This document shows positions 26,403-35,489 of a DNA stretch of 64,000 nucleotides, in pieces. The translations under genes were made by a program, and so were the position numbers. Source of the DNA: an uncultured Clostridia bacterium (lineage in GTDB: Bacteria; Bacillota; Clostridia; Oscillospirales; Acutalibacteraceae); NCBI GenBank assembly GCA_946555465.1, contig CAMNST010000004.1, positions 1 to 64,000 on the forward strand, read 5' to 3'. The notes under the pieces are model-generated. The model searched no databases and had not been told where the DNA came from. It was given only the letters and a program-made list of their open reading frames with translations. Each line of letters begins with the position of its first letter. The first letter of the stretch is position 1.

Positions 26403-28493
26403 TTATTCCTCCGTAATTGCTGATATATAAGCCTGTCCCAGTGCGATGCCGCCATCGCCGCAGGGAACTTTTTCGTTAATATAAACTCTGAATCCGTTTT
26501 CTTCAAGGAGTTTTATTGAATTTGATGTGATAATTCTGTTGTTAAAAACTCCGCCGCTCAACGCAATATCGGTAATGCCAAGTTGTTTTCTATATTTCAG
26601 AGATATCTGCAAAATCAGTTTGCAAATCATAATATGAAAACCAAGTGCGAGACTTTCTTTGCTTGTTTTGTTTTTAGCGGAATTAATTTCACTCAGTATA
26701 TTCTTAGGATTAAGTGAAACGGTAAGGTCATACGCTGTTTCGGCCCTTTCGGCTGCTTCTTCAAGTGAAGCGGCGCATTCACCTTCATAAGTGTTATAAT
26801 GCTTAATATCAAGTAAGGCACAGACTGCGTCAATAAGCCGCCCCATACTTGAAGAATGAACAGTGTTTATATTGGCGTTAACCGCCTTTTCAATCAGTTC
26901 ATTGCCGCCCAGATAGCAAGCAAGAGCATAGTCGGCGTTTTTTGCAATTTCGTCTGATGCAGGCATCTTTGTGTATTCAAGATGTTCGCATCTTTCAAAA
27001 TTTCTGCCGTCAAACAGTATTGTTTCTCCGCCCCAGATTGCTCCGTCGTCGCCGTAACCCGTACCGTCAAATGCAAAGCCCAGAACTTTTTCATTTATTT
27101 TGTGTTCCGCAATAACCGATGCAATATGAGCCTTGTGATGCTGAATCGTTAAATCATTACTGAATATATTTGACGAGAAATAATTCGGGTGGGCATCTGA
27201 AATAATTTTTTCCGTTTTAAAACTGTGCAGATTTTTAAAACGTTCAATGTTTTTTCTATAGCATTCAAAAACAGATGTGTTTTCCAAATCGCCGAAATAC
27301 TGGCTGAGAAATACATATTTATCGTGGTGAAAACCAAATACGGCTTTTAAATCTCCGCCAAGGCACAGTGTATCTTTTTTTGCCATTTTGTCTATATCTA
27401 TGGCAAGAGGTACATATCCTCTTGCTCTGCGGATAAATTGAGTTCTGCCGCAGACAACGCGCACTACACTGTCGTCAAGAGGTGTGAGAATTTTTCTGTT
27501 GTGAGATAGTATTTTAACACCGAATTTTTTAACTTCCTCATCGTCGGTAATAATAGGTTCACCGCTCAGGTTTGCACTTGTCATAACAAGCGGCGAAACT
27601 CTGTCAAGAATCATTATCTGAATTGGATTGCAAGGAAGAAACGCACCTATGCAACTGCTTCCGGCACATACTGCATTATCAAAATCTTTTATTTTTTTCA
27701 GCAGAACAATGGGGCGGGCAGGGGAAAGAAGCAGTTCTTCCTCTTTATCATTTACTTCGCAGTATTCTTTTATTTGTGAAATATCGGAAAACATAACGGC
27801 GAAGGGTTTTGTTTCTCTGCCTTTGATTTTTCTTATTTCATTAACAGCGTGTATCTTATCTGTTCTGCAGGCAAGATGATAACCGCCTATATCTTTGATT
27901 GCCAGAATTTTTCCGCTTTCAAGAATCTCAACTGCCTCGCGGATATCAATATTTGTCTGCGGTCCGCATTCATTGCAGGCAATAGTCTGAGCGTGGCAGC
28001 GTCTGTTGTATGTTTCGGTATATTCTTTTTTGCATTCGCCGCAAAACGGAAAAACCGACATTGTAATGTTCTCCCTGTCATACGGCAGGGAATGAATGAT
28101 TGAATATCTCGGTCCGCAGTTTACACAACTTATAAAAGGATGGGAATATCTGCGGTTTGCTTTGCTGCGAAGTTCCTTTTCACATTCTTTGCAGGTTGCA
28201 AGATCGGGTGTTATAAAGGCAGTTTCGCCATCTCTGTCGGAAGTAACGATTTTAAAATCGCTGAAGTTTATTTCTTCAATGACCTCATCATTATAACTTT
28301 TAATATCAAACATGGCAATAAGGCGTCGGACAAATTCGTCCAACGCCCGGGTGTTTCCGCTGATTATTATCATGGCGCTTCCGCCTGAATTTTTAACCTG
28401 ACCTGTCAGTTTAAGGTCTGTTGCAACGGCGAGGGCAGCGGGTCTGAATCCGATGCCCTGAACAATGCCGTTAAAGGTTAATTTTCTTGTCAT
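26403..28493 (-). CDS. hypF: Carbamoyltransferase HypF
   Basis: A 696-residue protein, slightly shorter than usual (about 750). Order: acylphosphatase domain (GIVQGIGFRPAALA, residues 9-22), double zinc-finger (CKECEKEL, CVNCGPRY, CGECKKEY, CNECGP, 108-185), YrdC-like domain (about 195-375, with KGRETKPFAVMF) and a Kae1-like domain (HHKAHIASVIAEH near 458, GFAFDGTGYGDDG near 480, ALSGGVFNN near 645). It makes the thiocarbamate on HypE from carbamoyl phosphate. Follows echF by 6 bp. Confidence 0.95.
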   Translation of the reverse strand: MTRKLTFNGIVQGIGFRPAALAVATDLKLTGQVKNSGGSAMIIISGNTRALDEFVRRLIAMFDIKSYNDEVIEEINFSDFKIVTSDRDGETAFITPDLATCKECEKELRSKANRRYSHPFISCVNCGPRYSIIHSLPYDRENITMSVFPFCGECKKEYTETYNRRCHAQTIACNECGPQTNIDIREAVEILESGKILAIKDIGGYHLACRTDKIHAVNEIRKIKGRETKPFAVMFSDISQIKEYCEVNDKEEELLLSPARPIVLLKKIKDFDNAVCAGSSCIGAFLPCNPIQIMILDRVSPLVMTSANLSGEPIITDDEEVKKFGVKILSHNRKILTPLDDSVVRVVCGRTQFIRRARGYVPLAIDIDKMAKKDTLCLGGDLKAVFGFHHDKYVFLSQYFGDLENTSVFECYRKNIERFKNLHSFKTEKIISDAHPNYFSSNIFSNDLTIQHHKAHIASVIAEHKINEKVLGFAFDGTGYGDDGAIWGGETILFDGRNFERCEHLEYTKMPASDEIAKNADYALACYLGGNELIEKAVNANINTVHSSSMGRLIDAVCALLDIKHYNTYEGECAASLEEAAERAETAYDLTVSLNPKNILSEINSAKNKTSKESLALGFHIMICKLILQISLKYRKQLGITDIALSGGVFNNRIITSNSIKLLEENGFRVYINEKVPCGDGGIALGQAYISAITEE

Positions 28494-28499
28494 ACAGGA

Positions 28500-29081
28500 T
28501 TACTCCTTATGAATTGTTACAATTCCTTTTTCACCGTCATCATCTGCTGTGCTGAGTGCCTTGAATTTGAGACAGGCATCTATGCATGCGCCGCACTGAA
28601 CACACTTGTCACGGTCAATAGACCATGTTTTTGCCTCTTTTCTGTCAACCGTAATACATTCCTGCGGGCATTTTCTTGCACAAAGACCGCAAAGTATACA
28701 TTTTTCTATATCGTTAACAATTTTGCCGGGTTTGGTTTCGGGAATAGGCTGATTGTATGTATCAACAGTTTTTTCTGTTGAAGGTTCGGTGTAGCCGGCT
28801 GCCATCGTGAGACATTTTTTAGGGCAGGCATTTACACATGCCGAGCACTGAACACAACCCATTCTTTCAATCGACCATGTTTTATTGTTTCTGTCTACTG
28901 TTATAGCGCCTGACATGCATTTGCGCGAACATATGCCGCACATGATGCAGTTGTCAATATCTATTTCAACATGGCCTCTGCTTCTTTCGGGATATTCTCT
29001 CGGTTCAAAAGGATATTTTGAGGTTGCTGGTTTTGAAAACAGATTTTTTAGTGCTGTTTTGGAAAAGTCCATAATTCCCAT
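28500..29081 (-). CDS. echF: Ech hydrogenase ferredoxin subunit EchF, duplicated to four 4Fe-4S motifs
   Basis: A 193-residue protein, against about 120-140 for an ordinary EchF/NuoI. Four CxxCxxCxxxC motifs occur in order: CIMCGICSRKC, CVQCSACVNACP, CILCGLCARKCP, CVQCGACIDAC. The first pair and the second pair are each separated by a near-identical linker (AITVDRNNKTWSIER and CITVDRKEAKTWSIDR), so the ferredoxin domain has been copied in tandem. The last motif has Leu instead of Pro after its cysteine. Start at 29081 (8 bp behind GGAGG) is preferred to 29087. It should bring electrons from ferredoxin to EchC. What the extra domain does is open. Confidence 0.88.
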   Translation of the reverse strand: MGIMDFSKTALKNLFSKPATSKYPFEPREYPERSRGHVEIDIDNCIMCGICSRKCMSGAITVDRNNKTWSIERMGCVQCSACVNACPKKCLTMAAGYTEPSTEKTVDTYNQPIPETKPGKIVNDIEKCILCGLCARKCPQECITVDRKEAKTWSIDRDKCVQCGACIDACLKFKALSTADDDGEKGIVTIHKE

Positions 29082-29093
29082 AATCATTACCTC

Positions 29094-30173
29094 CTATCTT
29101 TCTGTGCAGCTGATGCAAGGGTCAATCGTCAGAATCTGAAGCGGAACATCAGCAAGTTCCGACCCCGGAAGAATATGAATAAGAGATTCAATATTTGTAA
29201 ATGTTGGGGTGCGCACTCTGAATCTTTCAAGGAATTTTGTTCCGTTTGCTTTTGCGTAATATATAGCCTCGCCTCTCGGCTGTTCAACTCTTACAAATGC
29301 TTCGCCGTCGGGGTTTCCTTTTATTGCGGTTGCTATAGGACCGTCAGGTATCTTGTCAACAAGTTGGCGAATGATATGAATTGACTGGAAAAGTTCACCG
29401 ATACGAACGGCGCATCTGCTGTAACCGTCACATTCATCTGATGTTATAATTTCAAAGTCAATTTTGCCGTATGCTTCGTATCCTGTTTTACGTGTATCAA
29501 TTTCAATTCCCGATGCTCTTGCCATAGGACCTACAGCGCCAAGGCGAACAGCATCTTCTTTGGTAAGAATTCCTACGCCTCTGAGTCTTGTCTGAACCGT
29601 GTAGTCGGTAAGAAAAGTTTTTGTAAGTTTTTTTAAATCTTTTTCCATGCCGCCTAATATGTCAACAAACTGTTTGAGCATGGAAGAATCCATATCTCTT
29701 AACACACCGCCGACTTTATTGACTGAAAAAATAACTCTTCCGCCGGTGGAGGTTTCAAACATATCAAGAACTTTTTCTCTCATTCTCCAGCACTGCATAA
29801 ACAGTGCATCAAATCCAAAAGCATCGGCAAGCAGACCGAGCCAGAGGAGATGAGAATGAATACGGCTCATTTCACCCCAGATGGTTCTGAGAAACTGCGC
29901 TCTTTCAGGCACTTCTGCATCAAAAATGCTTTCAAGTGCTTCGCAGTAGCACATGCCGTGTTTGAATGAGCAGATTCCGCATATTCTTTCTATAACATAT
30001 TGATAGTCGTTAAAATCTCTTTTTTCAGCAAGTCCTTCAAGTCCTCTGTGAACAAATCCGATAGACGGAATTGCTTCTATAACCTTTTCATCTTCAAGCA
30101 CAAGATCAAGGTGAATTGGCTCGGGAAGAACAGGATGCTGAGGACCGAAAGGAACAACAGATCTTTCACCCAT
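29094..30173 (-). CDS. echE: Ech [NiFe] hydrogenase large catalytic subunit EchE (NuoD-like)
   Basis: A 359-residue group 4 [NiFe] large subunit. The N-terminal Ni ligands are in ERICGICSFKHGMC near residue 62, and the C-terminal pair in IDPCISCTER at the very end. Both CxxC pairs are intact, so it is a hydrogenase and not a complex I subunit. The chain ends two residues after the last Cys, with no C-terminal extension to cut, as described for the CooH/EchE branch. It catalyses proton reduction by ferredoxin electrons. AGGAGG lies in the end of echD. Confidence 0.95.
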   Translation of the reverse strand: MGERSVVPFGPQHPVLPEPIHLDLVLEDEKVIEAIPSIGFVHRGLEGLAEKRDFNDYQYVIERICGICSFKHGMCYCEALESIFDAEVPERAQFLRTIWGEMSRIHSHLLWLGLLADAFGFDALFMQCWRMREKVLDMFETSTGGRVIFSVNKVGGVLRDMDSSMLKQFVDILGGMEKDLKKLTKTFLTDYTVQTRLRGVGILTKEDAVRLGAVGPMARASGIEIDTRKTGYEAYGKIDFEIITSDECDGYSRCAVRIGELFQSIHIIRQLVDKIPDGPIATAIKGNPDGEAFVRVEQPRGEAIYYAKANGTKFLERFRVRTPTFTNIESLIHILPGSELADVPLQILTIDPCISCTER

Positions 30174-30174
30174 A

Positions 30175-30564
30175 TTATTCAGCCTCCTCTTCTTTTTTTA
30201 CAACTTTAACTGCATCTTTAACTTCCTTTTTAAAAGGCGTTTTAACCGCAATTCTGTAAAGTTTGTCATTATAGTCCGGATTGATTGATTTGATTTTTAC
30301 ACCGAACAGTTCTTTCATTTCGTTTTCATAAAGCATTGCCGAAGGATAGAAGTCTGAAATTGTATTGATTTCAGTATCAATAGGAACAATGATTTTATAG
30401 TTTTCAAATTTGTAGCCGTCAACTACAGAGTAAATTACTTCGTTATAGCCCTCAAATGCTGTTGCACAAATCTGTGCAAGGCGGTAGCCCGCTCTCTGTT
30501 TTTCAAGAACTATGTTATAAAGGGTAGGCAAATCAACTGTTTCCAATGTGTATTGTTCTCTCAT
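30175..30564 (-). CDS. echD: Ech hydrogenase subunit EchD (NuoC-like)
   Basis: A 129-residue short homologue of the 30-kDa complex I subunit. The C-terminal motif FYPSAMLYENEMKELFGVKIKS matches the PxAxWxEREiyDlfGi region of NuoC. It bridges the large and small subunits on the cytoplasmic side. Overlaps echC by ATGA and is followed 1 bp later by echE. Confidence 0.88.
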   Translation of the reverse strand: MREQYTLETVDLPTLYNIVLEKQRAGYRLAQICATAFEGYNEVIYSVVDGYKFENYKIIVPIDTEINTISDFYPSAMLYENEMKELFGVKIKSINPDYNDKLYRIAVKTPFKKEVKDAVKVVKKEEEAE

Positions 30565-30998
30565 TTTTTACCCTCCTTTAATTTTTTGCTTTTTTCTTTG
30601 AGAAGTGCCAGCGATTTTACAACACCGTCAATAATTGCTTCAGGTCTTGCGGCACATCCCGGAACATATATGTCAACAGGAATAACCTTGTCAACGCCGC
30701 CGAGTATATTGTAGCAGTCTTTGAACACACCGCCGTTGCAGGCGCATATGCCTACGGCGCAAACAACTTTCGGTTCTGTCATCTGCTCGTAAATCTGTTT
30801 AACAACATCCTTATTCTGTTCGTTTACCGAACCTGTAATCAGAAGAATATCTGCATGTTTCGGGTTTCCTGTGTTAATAACTCCGAATCTTTCAACGTCG
30901 TAAACCGGAGTTAAACAAGCAAGAACTTCAATATCACAGCCGTTACAACTTGTTCCGTCGTAATGCATAATCCATGGTGATTTTGTAATATCTGCCAT
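30561..30998 (-). CDS. echC: Ech hydrogenase small subunit EchC (NuoB-like)
   Basis: A 145-residue small subunit with the proximal 4Fe-4S ligands GTSCNGCDIEVL near residue 15, VGICACNGG near 82 and VYVPGCAARPE-type IYVPGCAARPE near 109. No signal peptide, as expected for the cytoplasm-facing group 4 enzymes. Start and stop overlap its neighbours by one or four bases. Confidence 0.95.
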   Translation of the reverse strand: MADITKSPWIMHYDGTSCNGCDIEVLACLTPVYDVERFGVINTGNPKHADILLITGSVNEQNKDVVKQIYEQMTEPKVVCAVGICACNGGVFKDCYNILGGVDKVIPVDIYVPGCAARPEAIIDGVVKSLALLKEKSKKLKEGKK

Positions 30999-31888
30999 TA
31001 TTTAACCCCCTTTGTGAATACTTCAAGAATAAATACGTTTAATGCACCGATAATTACGGTTGTTATCCATGTGTTTTTAAACATTGTCTGCCATTTAACT
31101 CTGGCATTTGTGTTGTCAACAAGAATAAGAATGCTGTAAGTAACTGCAATTCCTACGAAAGCGGCAAGAGCGGTCCATGGGTTTGCGTTTATAAAGAAAA
31201 GGCCGATAACACCCATTAAGAAAACATTTTCATACCAGTGTGCAATTTCAACTATTGCAAACATTTCGCCTGAAAATTCTGTTGTAATGCCCTTTACCAT
31301 CTCCTGGTGAGCATGGTGGCTTGTTGCAAGGTCAAACGGATGTTTTCTGAGTTTGATTGTAAGGATAAAAACAAATCCTACAAAAACGCCGGGCAGTTTA
31401 ATTATTGCAGGAATATCATTGCTCTGAACAATTTCTCTTACTTTGAAAGTATCCATTGCAAGATAGAAACCTACTGCTGTAAGCAGAACCATAGGCTCAT
31501 ATGCAAGCATCTGCATCATTTCACGGTTTGCACCCATATGGGCATAAGGTGAATGGCTGCTTGTTGCCGCAAGAATAAGGAAAAGGTTTGCGGTTGTAAG
31601 AGCAAAGAAAACAAGCAGAAGGTCAAAACCGCCGAAGAACAGGCATCCTGTAAATATTACAAAAACAAGGAAAACCGCAAGATAAAAAATCTGAACATGG
31701 TTTACAACAACGGTTTCTTTTTTCAGAAGTTTTATTACATCGTAAAACGGCTGAAAAAGAGGGGGACCCTGTCTGCCCTGCATACGCGCCGAAATTTTAC
31801 GGTCAACACCCGAAGTAAGGCCGCCGATAATCGGAGCCAAAATTATGTATCCGACTATGCAAAGAATAATCATTACTGTACTGCTCAT
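30998..31888 (-). CDS. echB: Ech hydrogenase membrane subunit EchB (NuoH-like)
   Basis: A 296-residue protein with about eight membrane helices. The cytoplasmic loop GVDRKISARMQGRQGPPLFQ near residues 27-46 and the second loop with HPFDLATSHHAHQEM near 186-200 are the conserved NuoH/EchB regions that form the quinone-site analogue at the junction with the ion channel. One-base overlaps with both neighbours show tight coupling. Confidence 0.93.
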   Translation of the reverse strand: MSSTVMIILCIVGYIILAPIIGGLTSGVDRKISARMQGRQGPPLFQPFYDVIKLLKKETVVVNHVQIFYLAVFLVFVIFTGCLFFGGFDLLLVFFALTTANLFLILAATSSHSPYAHMGANREMMQMLAYEPMVLLTAVGFYLAMDTFKVREIVQSNDIPAIIKLPGVFVGFVFILTIKLRKHPFDLATSHHAHQEMVKGITTEFSGEMFAIVEIAHWYENVFLMGVIGLFFINANPWTALAAFVGIAVTYSILILVDNTNARVKWQTMFKNTWITTVIIGALNVFILEVFTKGVK

Positions 31889-33798
31889 CAGAATGCACCT
31901 CCTACTGCCATAACTATCAGTGAAACAATAAGAAGAATTGAGCCTACAACAGAAACAAGATAAAGTTTTTTCTCGCCGAAGTAATTTTCAAGATACCAGT
32001 TGGCAAGGAAAAATCTTTTCTTTTCGCCCATAGAGTCAATATAGTTCATCTGATCGCCTGCGTTTACGCCGTTGATGTAGCGGTCAACTTTTTGATATTT
32101 GGTGTGTCTTGCTGTCATCCATGAAATAACAGGAACAACAAATATAAGAACAATCATTATCATCATAATAATGATATTATCCTGTGAAATAACTTCTGTT
32201 GCACTTGAATATACCGTGTCGATATACGGAACAATAACTTGTTTTGAAATAAACGGGAATACAAAGCAGAGTGCAATCATAAATACAGAGTGTATTAAAA
32301 TTGAAATCCACTGATTTGCAGAAGTTGTATTTTTTGCCTTAACATCGTTTGTTTTTGATGCAAGAACGGTTGCAATCCATTTCATCCAGTAGAAAACGGT
32401 TGTTGCACTGCCGAAGCATACAAAAAGAACAAGGATAACAGACCCGTTATCAATAAATGCTTTAAGCGCAGCCCATTTTGAAATGAGCATACCGAAAGGT
32501 GCAAGGAACATTCCTGCAATACCGATAACAAGTGTCCATGCAAGATAAGGATGACGGCGAACAAGACCGTGCATGGTTTCGATATCTCTTGAACCGGTTG
32601 AGTTTTCTATTGCACCGACAGTCTGGAAAAGGAGCGATTTTGAAACTGCGTGGAAAATGAGGAGGAATATGCCCGCCCATACTGTTTCAACCGCACCGAT
32701 ACCGGCACAGGCGGTGATAAGACCAAGGTTTGATATGGTTGAATAAGCAAGAACCTTTTTACCGTCGCTTACTGTGATTGCAAGCATGGACATAATCAGG
32801 AATGTGAACCCGCCGACAAGGCTTACCATATATCCGGCATATGTTCCTGTAAGAACAGGTGCAAGACGAAGCAGCAGATATACACCTGCCTTTACCATTG
32901 TGGCACTGTGAAGAAGTGCCGATGACGGGGTAGGTGCCACCATTGCACCGAGAAGCCATTTTGAGAATGGCAACTGAGCGCTTTTGGTGAGTGCCGCAAA
33001 AGAAAGTAAAATTACGGGCACAACAATTACAAAACCATTCATACTGATGAGTTCGCTCAAATCGCCCACATTGAACTTCATACCTGCCCATACAATTCCG
33101 GCTGCAAAACCGCATCCGCCGAGAAGATTCATCCATAATGCTCTGAAACAGTTGTGAATTGCTTCTTCCGTTCTTGTATAGCCGATAAGCAGGAAGGATA
33201 CAACACTGGTGATTTCCCAGAAGAAATACATCCATATGAGGCTGTTTGAAAGAACAAGGCCGAACATGGCACCAAGAAATACATAGAGAAGAGAAAAGAA
33301 ATATCTTCTTCTGTCGGTGAATTCGGTATGGTGATTATGGTAATCTTTCATGTAACCGCAGGCGTAAACGGTAATCAGCGTTCCGATTACGGCAATGATG
33401 AGAACCATAATTACGGTGAGTTGGTCAATGTACATTTTGCCGGCTGTATGTTCAGGTGCAGTTCCACTGAGTTCATACCAGAACATCAGAACGGTCTGCA
33501 CAATGGAAAGTGCGGCAGCATAATATTGCTTGTATTTAAAACTAAGCACGGTTACAAGTATCATCAGAAATGCTTCCACTGCAATCATTGCGTAATCAAC
33601 GTAATGCGTTTGCGTGAAAAAGAACAGTGATGTTGAATCTGCCGTAAAATACTTAACCGCGAAGGTTATGGCGAGACCTATAACGGCAATACTGCTTGCA
33701 TAGGTCACAATTTGTCTGATTAAGTTGTTTTTTGCAATGCTCAAAAGCAAGGCACTGAAAAACGGCAAACCAATCAGAACGATTATAAGGGTTTCCAT
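31888..33798 (-). CDS. echA: Ech hydrogenase antiporter-like subunit EchA (NuoL-like)
   Basis: A 636-residue polytopic protein with about 14-16 helices. Conserved channel residues lie in MYFFWEITSVVSFLLIG near 167 (Glu) and LGAMVAPTPSSALLHSATMVKAG near 285-307 (Lys). It is the Mrp/NuoL-type ion pump of the complex. First gene of the operon, with AAGGAGG before ATG and a 17-bp-spacer promoter about 100 bp upstream. Confidence 0.94.
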   Translation of the reverse strand: METLIIVLIGLPFFSALLLSIAKNNLIRQIVTYASSIAVIGLAITFAVKYFTADSTSLFFFTQTHYVDYAMIAVEAFLMILVTVLSFKYKQYYAAALSIVQTVLMFWYELSGTAPEHTAGKMYIDQLTVIMVLIIAVIGTLITVYACGYMKDYHNHHTEFTDRRRYFFSLLYVFLGAMFGLVLSNSLIWMYFFWEITSVVSFLLIGYTRTEEAIHNCFRALWMNLLGGCGFAAGIVWAGMKFNVGDLSELISMNGFVIVVPVILLSFAALTKSAQLPFSKWLLGAMVAPTPSSALLHSATMVKAGVYLLLRLAPVLTGTYAGYMVSLVGGFTFLIMSMLAITVSDGKKVLAYSTISNLGLITACAGIGAVETVWAGIFLLIFHAVSKSLLFQTVGAIENSTGSRDIETMHGLVRRHPYLAWTLVIGIAGMFLAPFGMLISKWAALKAFIDNGSVILVLFVCFGSATTVFYWMKWIATVLASKTNDVKAKNTTSANQWISILIHSVFMIALCFVFPFISKQVIVPYIDTVYSSATEVISQDNIIIMMIMIVLIFVVPVISWMTARHTKYQKVDRYINGVNAGDQMNYIDSMGEKKRFFLANWYLENYFGEKKLYLVSVVGSILLIVSLIVMAVGGAF

Positions 33799-33893
33799 TA
33801 AACCAACCTCCTTGCAGTGAATTCGTTAAAAATCCACCTAAATTAAATATGATTATAATTTATTAAATTAATACCTATTAATAAACCTGTAAT

Positions 33894-33922
33894 ATAATAA
33901 CACTAAGTTATCAGAGGGTCAA
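33894..33922 (-). promoter_or_regulatory. Promoter of echABCDEF-hypFCDE
   Basis: Minus strand TTGACC (33922-33917), 17-bp spacer and TATTAT (33899-33894). It leaves an untranslated leader of about 90 nt, AT-rich and without a clear fold. Confidence 0.75.
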
Positions 33923-34017
33923 CATTTAATTGTGCAAAAAAGGGATAGAAATTTTCGGTAAAAATATAGTTAAAATGACTAATATTTTCTGCTGTAACTC
34001 TTTTTTAATTTTTGTTA

Positions 34018-34046
34018 TTGATTTTTAACATTTTAAGTGATATATT
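34018..34046 (+). promoter_or_regulatory. Promoter of the polysaccharide deacetylase
   Basis: TTGATT (34018-34023), 17-bp spacer and TATATT (34041-34046). Confidence 0.65.
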
Positions 34047-34076
34047 TAAACTAAGGTGTAAAAAGAGGTGACTTCT

Positions 34077-35408
34077 TTGGTAAAAAAAATAAAAGTATTA
34101 ACCTGTCTCGCAATCGTTTTAATTCTTGTTATCGGCGGCATATCTTTAGGCGTTGTGAATGCAACAGATTTAAAACAGGTTGAAAATCTCAAAATGGCAG
34201 ATAATACGGATTCAACAATTTCTTTATGTTGGAAAAAAGTTAAAAATGCAGATGGCTACAGGCTTTTTGTTGAGAATAAAGAAACAAATGAATTTGAAGC
34301 ATATAAGGATGTTGAAGGCAGTGATAACTGCAAATTTGATTTAAACGAAATCGAAGGCGGCTCAATTTACAGAATAAAAATTGCGGCTTTCAGGGAATTC
34401 AGAAATAAGGAATATATCAGCGATTTGTCAGAACCTGTAACCGTTTATTCCATGCCGGCAAAACTTGATGTTGTTCCTTCCTCTGAAGAAGAGGGAATTT
34501 TGCTTGCAAAATGGACTGTTCAGAAAAATGCAGCGGGTTATGAAATTCTGTATTCAAAAGATCAGGAGTTTAAAGATTATCAGCAGCAGGAACTTGAGGG
34601 TGCTGATAAAAATATGATAAGTGTTAAGGATTTAACACCAAAAGATGTTTATTTTACAAAGGGCAGGTCTTATATTGTTTTAGACGGTCAAAAGATTTAC
34701 GGCGAGTGGAGCGATGTAAATAATGCCGCCATAAAAGAAAAGGTGGTAATGCCCGAGAATCTTGATCCCGACAAGCCGATGGTTGCCCTTACTTTTGATG
34801 ACGGCCCGTCATATGCCGGCGAGAATAATGCCACGGAGCGGATTTTAAATACGCTTGAAAAACACGGCGCAAGGGCATCTTTCTTTATGGTTGGTTCAAG
34901 GGTAAATGACGCAAACGCTTATCTGCTCAAAAAAGAAATTGAAATCGGCTGTGAAATCGGAAACCATACTTTAACACATGAGCGCTACGGTAAAAAGGTT
35001 ACCGCAAATGATATCTGCAAATCCAGCGAAAGAATAAAGCAGTACTGCGGAAAGGCACCGTCTATTTTCAGATGTCCGGGCGGAATGATGTCTTCAGCCA
35101 TTCAGGAAGAATGCCGCAAAGAAGGTATGCCGATTGCTTACTGGTCGGTTGATACGGAAGATTGGAAATCAAAAAATCCTAAAGCGATTTATGATGCTGC
35201 AATGGACCATGTTTATGACGGCGCAATTATTCTTATGCACGAGATTTATCCCACAACGGCTGATGCGGTTGAAAAACTTGTTCCTGCTCTTATAGAAGAC
35301 GGCTATCAGGTTGTAACAGTAAGTGAACTTATTGTTGCAAAAACAGGAAAAGAGCCCCAGGCAGGTCAGCAGTATGTGGATTATGAAACGATAAATAATA
35401 ATACCTGA
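34077..35408 (+). CDS. Exported polysaccharide deacetylase with two Fn3-like domains
   Basis: A 443-residue protein with a basic N-terminus and one membrane helix (about residues 5-27), either a signal peptide or an anchor. Two fibronectin-III-like repeats (about 30-120 and 125-225, with ISLCWKKVKNADGYRL and AKWTVQKNAAGYEI) are followed by a NodB domain from about 235. All catalytic motifs are present: TFDDGPS, HTLTH, RCPGG, DTEDW and LMHEIY. It should deacetylate N-acetylglucosamine residues in peptidoglycan or chitin-like glycans (CE4). The start is probably TTG 34077, 6 bp behind AGAGGTG. GTG 34068 lies inside that site. Confidence 0.9.
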   Translation: MVKKIKVLTCLAIVLILVIGGISLGVVNATDLKQVENLKMADNTDSTISLCWKKVKNADGYRLFVENKETNEFEAYKDVEGSDNCKFDLNEIEGGSIYRIKIAAFREFRNKEYISDLSEPVTVYSMPAKLDVVPSSEEEGILLAKWTVQKNAAGYEILYSKDQEFKDYQQQELEGADKNMISVKDLTPKDVYFTKGRSYIVLDGQKIYGEWSDVNNAAIKEKVVMPENLDPDKPMVALTFDDGPSYAGENNATERILNTLEKHGARASFFMVGSRVNDANAYLLKKEIEIGCEIGNHTLTHERYGKKVTANDICKSSERIKQYCGKAPSIFRCPGGMMSSAIQEECRKEGMPIAYWSVDTEDWKSKNPKAIYDAAMDHVYDGAIILMHEIYPTTADAVEKLVPALIEDGYQVVTVSELIVAKTGKEPQAGQQYVDYETINNNT

Positions 35409-35420
35409 TTTGTTTTACAG

Positions 35421-35455
35421 AAAAAGCCTTCCGCTTAGCGGAAGGCTTTTTCTAT
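35421..35455 (+). terminator. Terminator of the polysaccharide deacetylase
   Basis: A 14-bp stem AAAAAGCCTTCCGC / GCGGAAGGCTTTTT with loop TTA. Confidence 0.9.
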
Positions 35456-35484
35456 TGACTAATATAGTTAATTTGTGATATAAT
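35455..35484 (+). promoter_or_regulatory. Promoter of the structured RNA
   Basis: TTGACT (35455-35460), 18-bp spacer and TATAAT (35479-35484), starting transcription close to 35490. Confidence 0.75.
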
Positions 35485-35489
35485 AATTT

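Noticed and set aside
29094..33798. Complex I (Nuo) instead of Ech
   Set aside because: Both nickel-binding CxxC pairs are intact in the large subunit and hyp genes follow, so it is a [NiFe] hydrogenase.
33799..34017. Riboswitch before echA or the deacetylase
   Set aside because: AT-rich, with promoters explaining the spacing. No stable fold with a terminator was seen.
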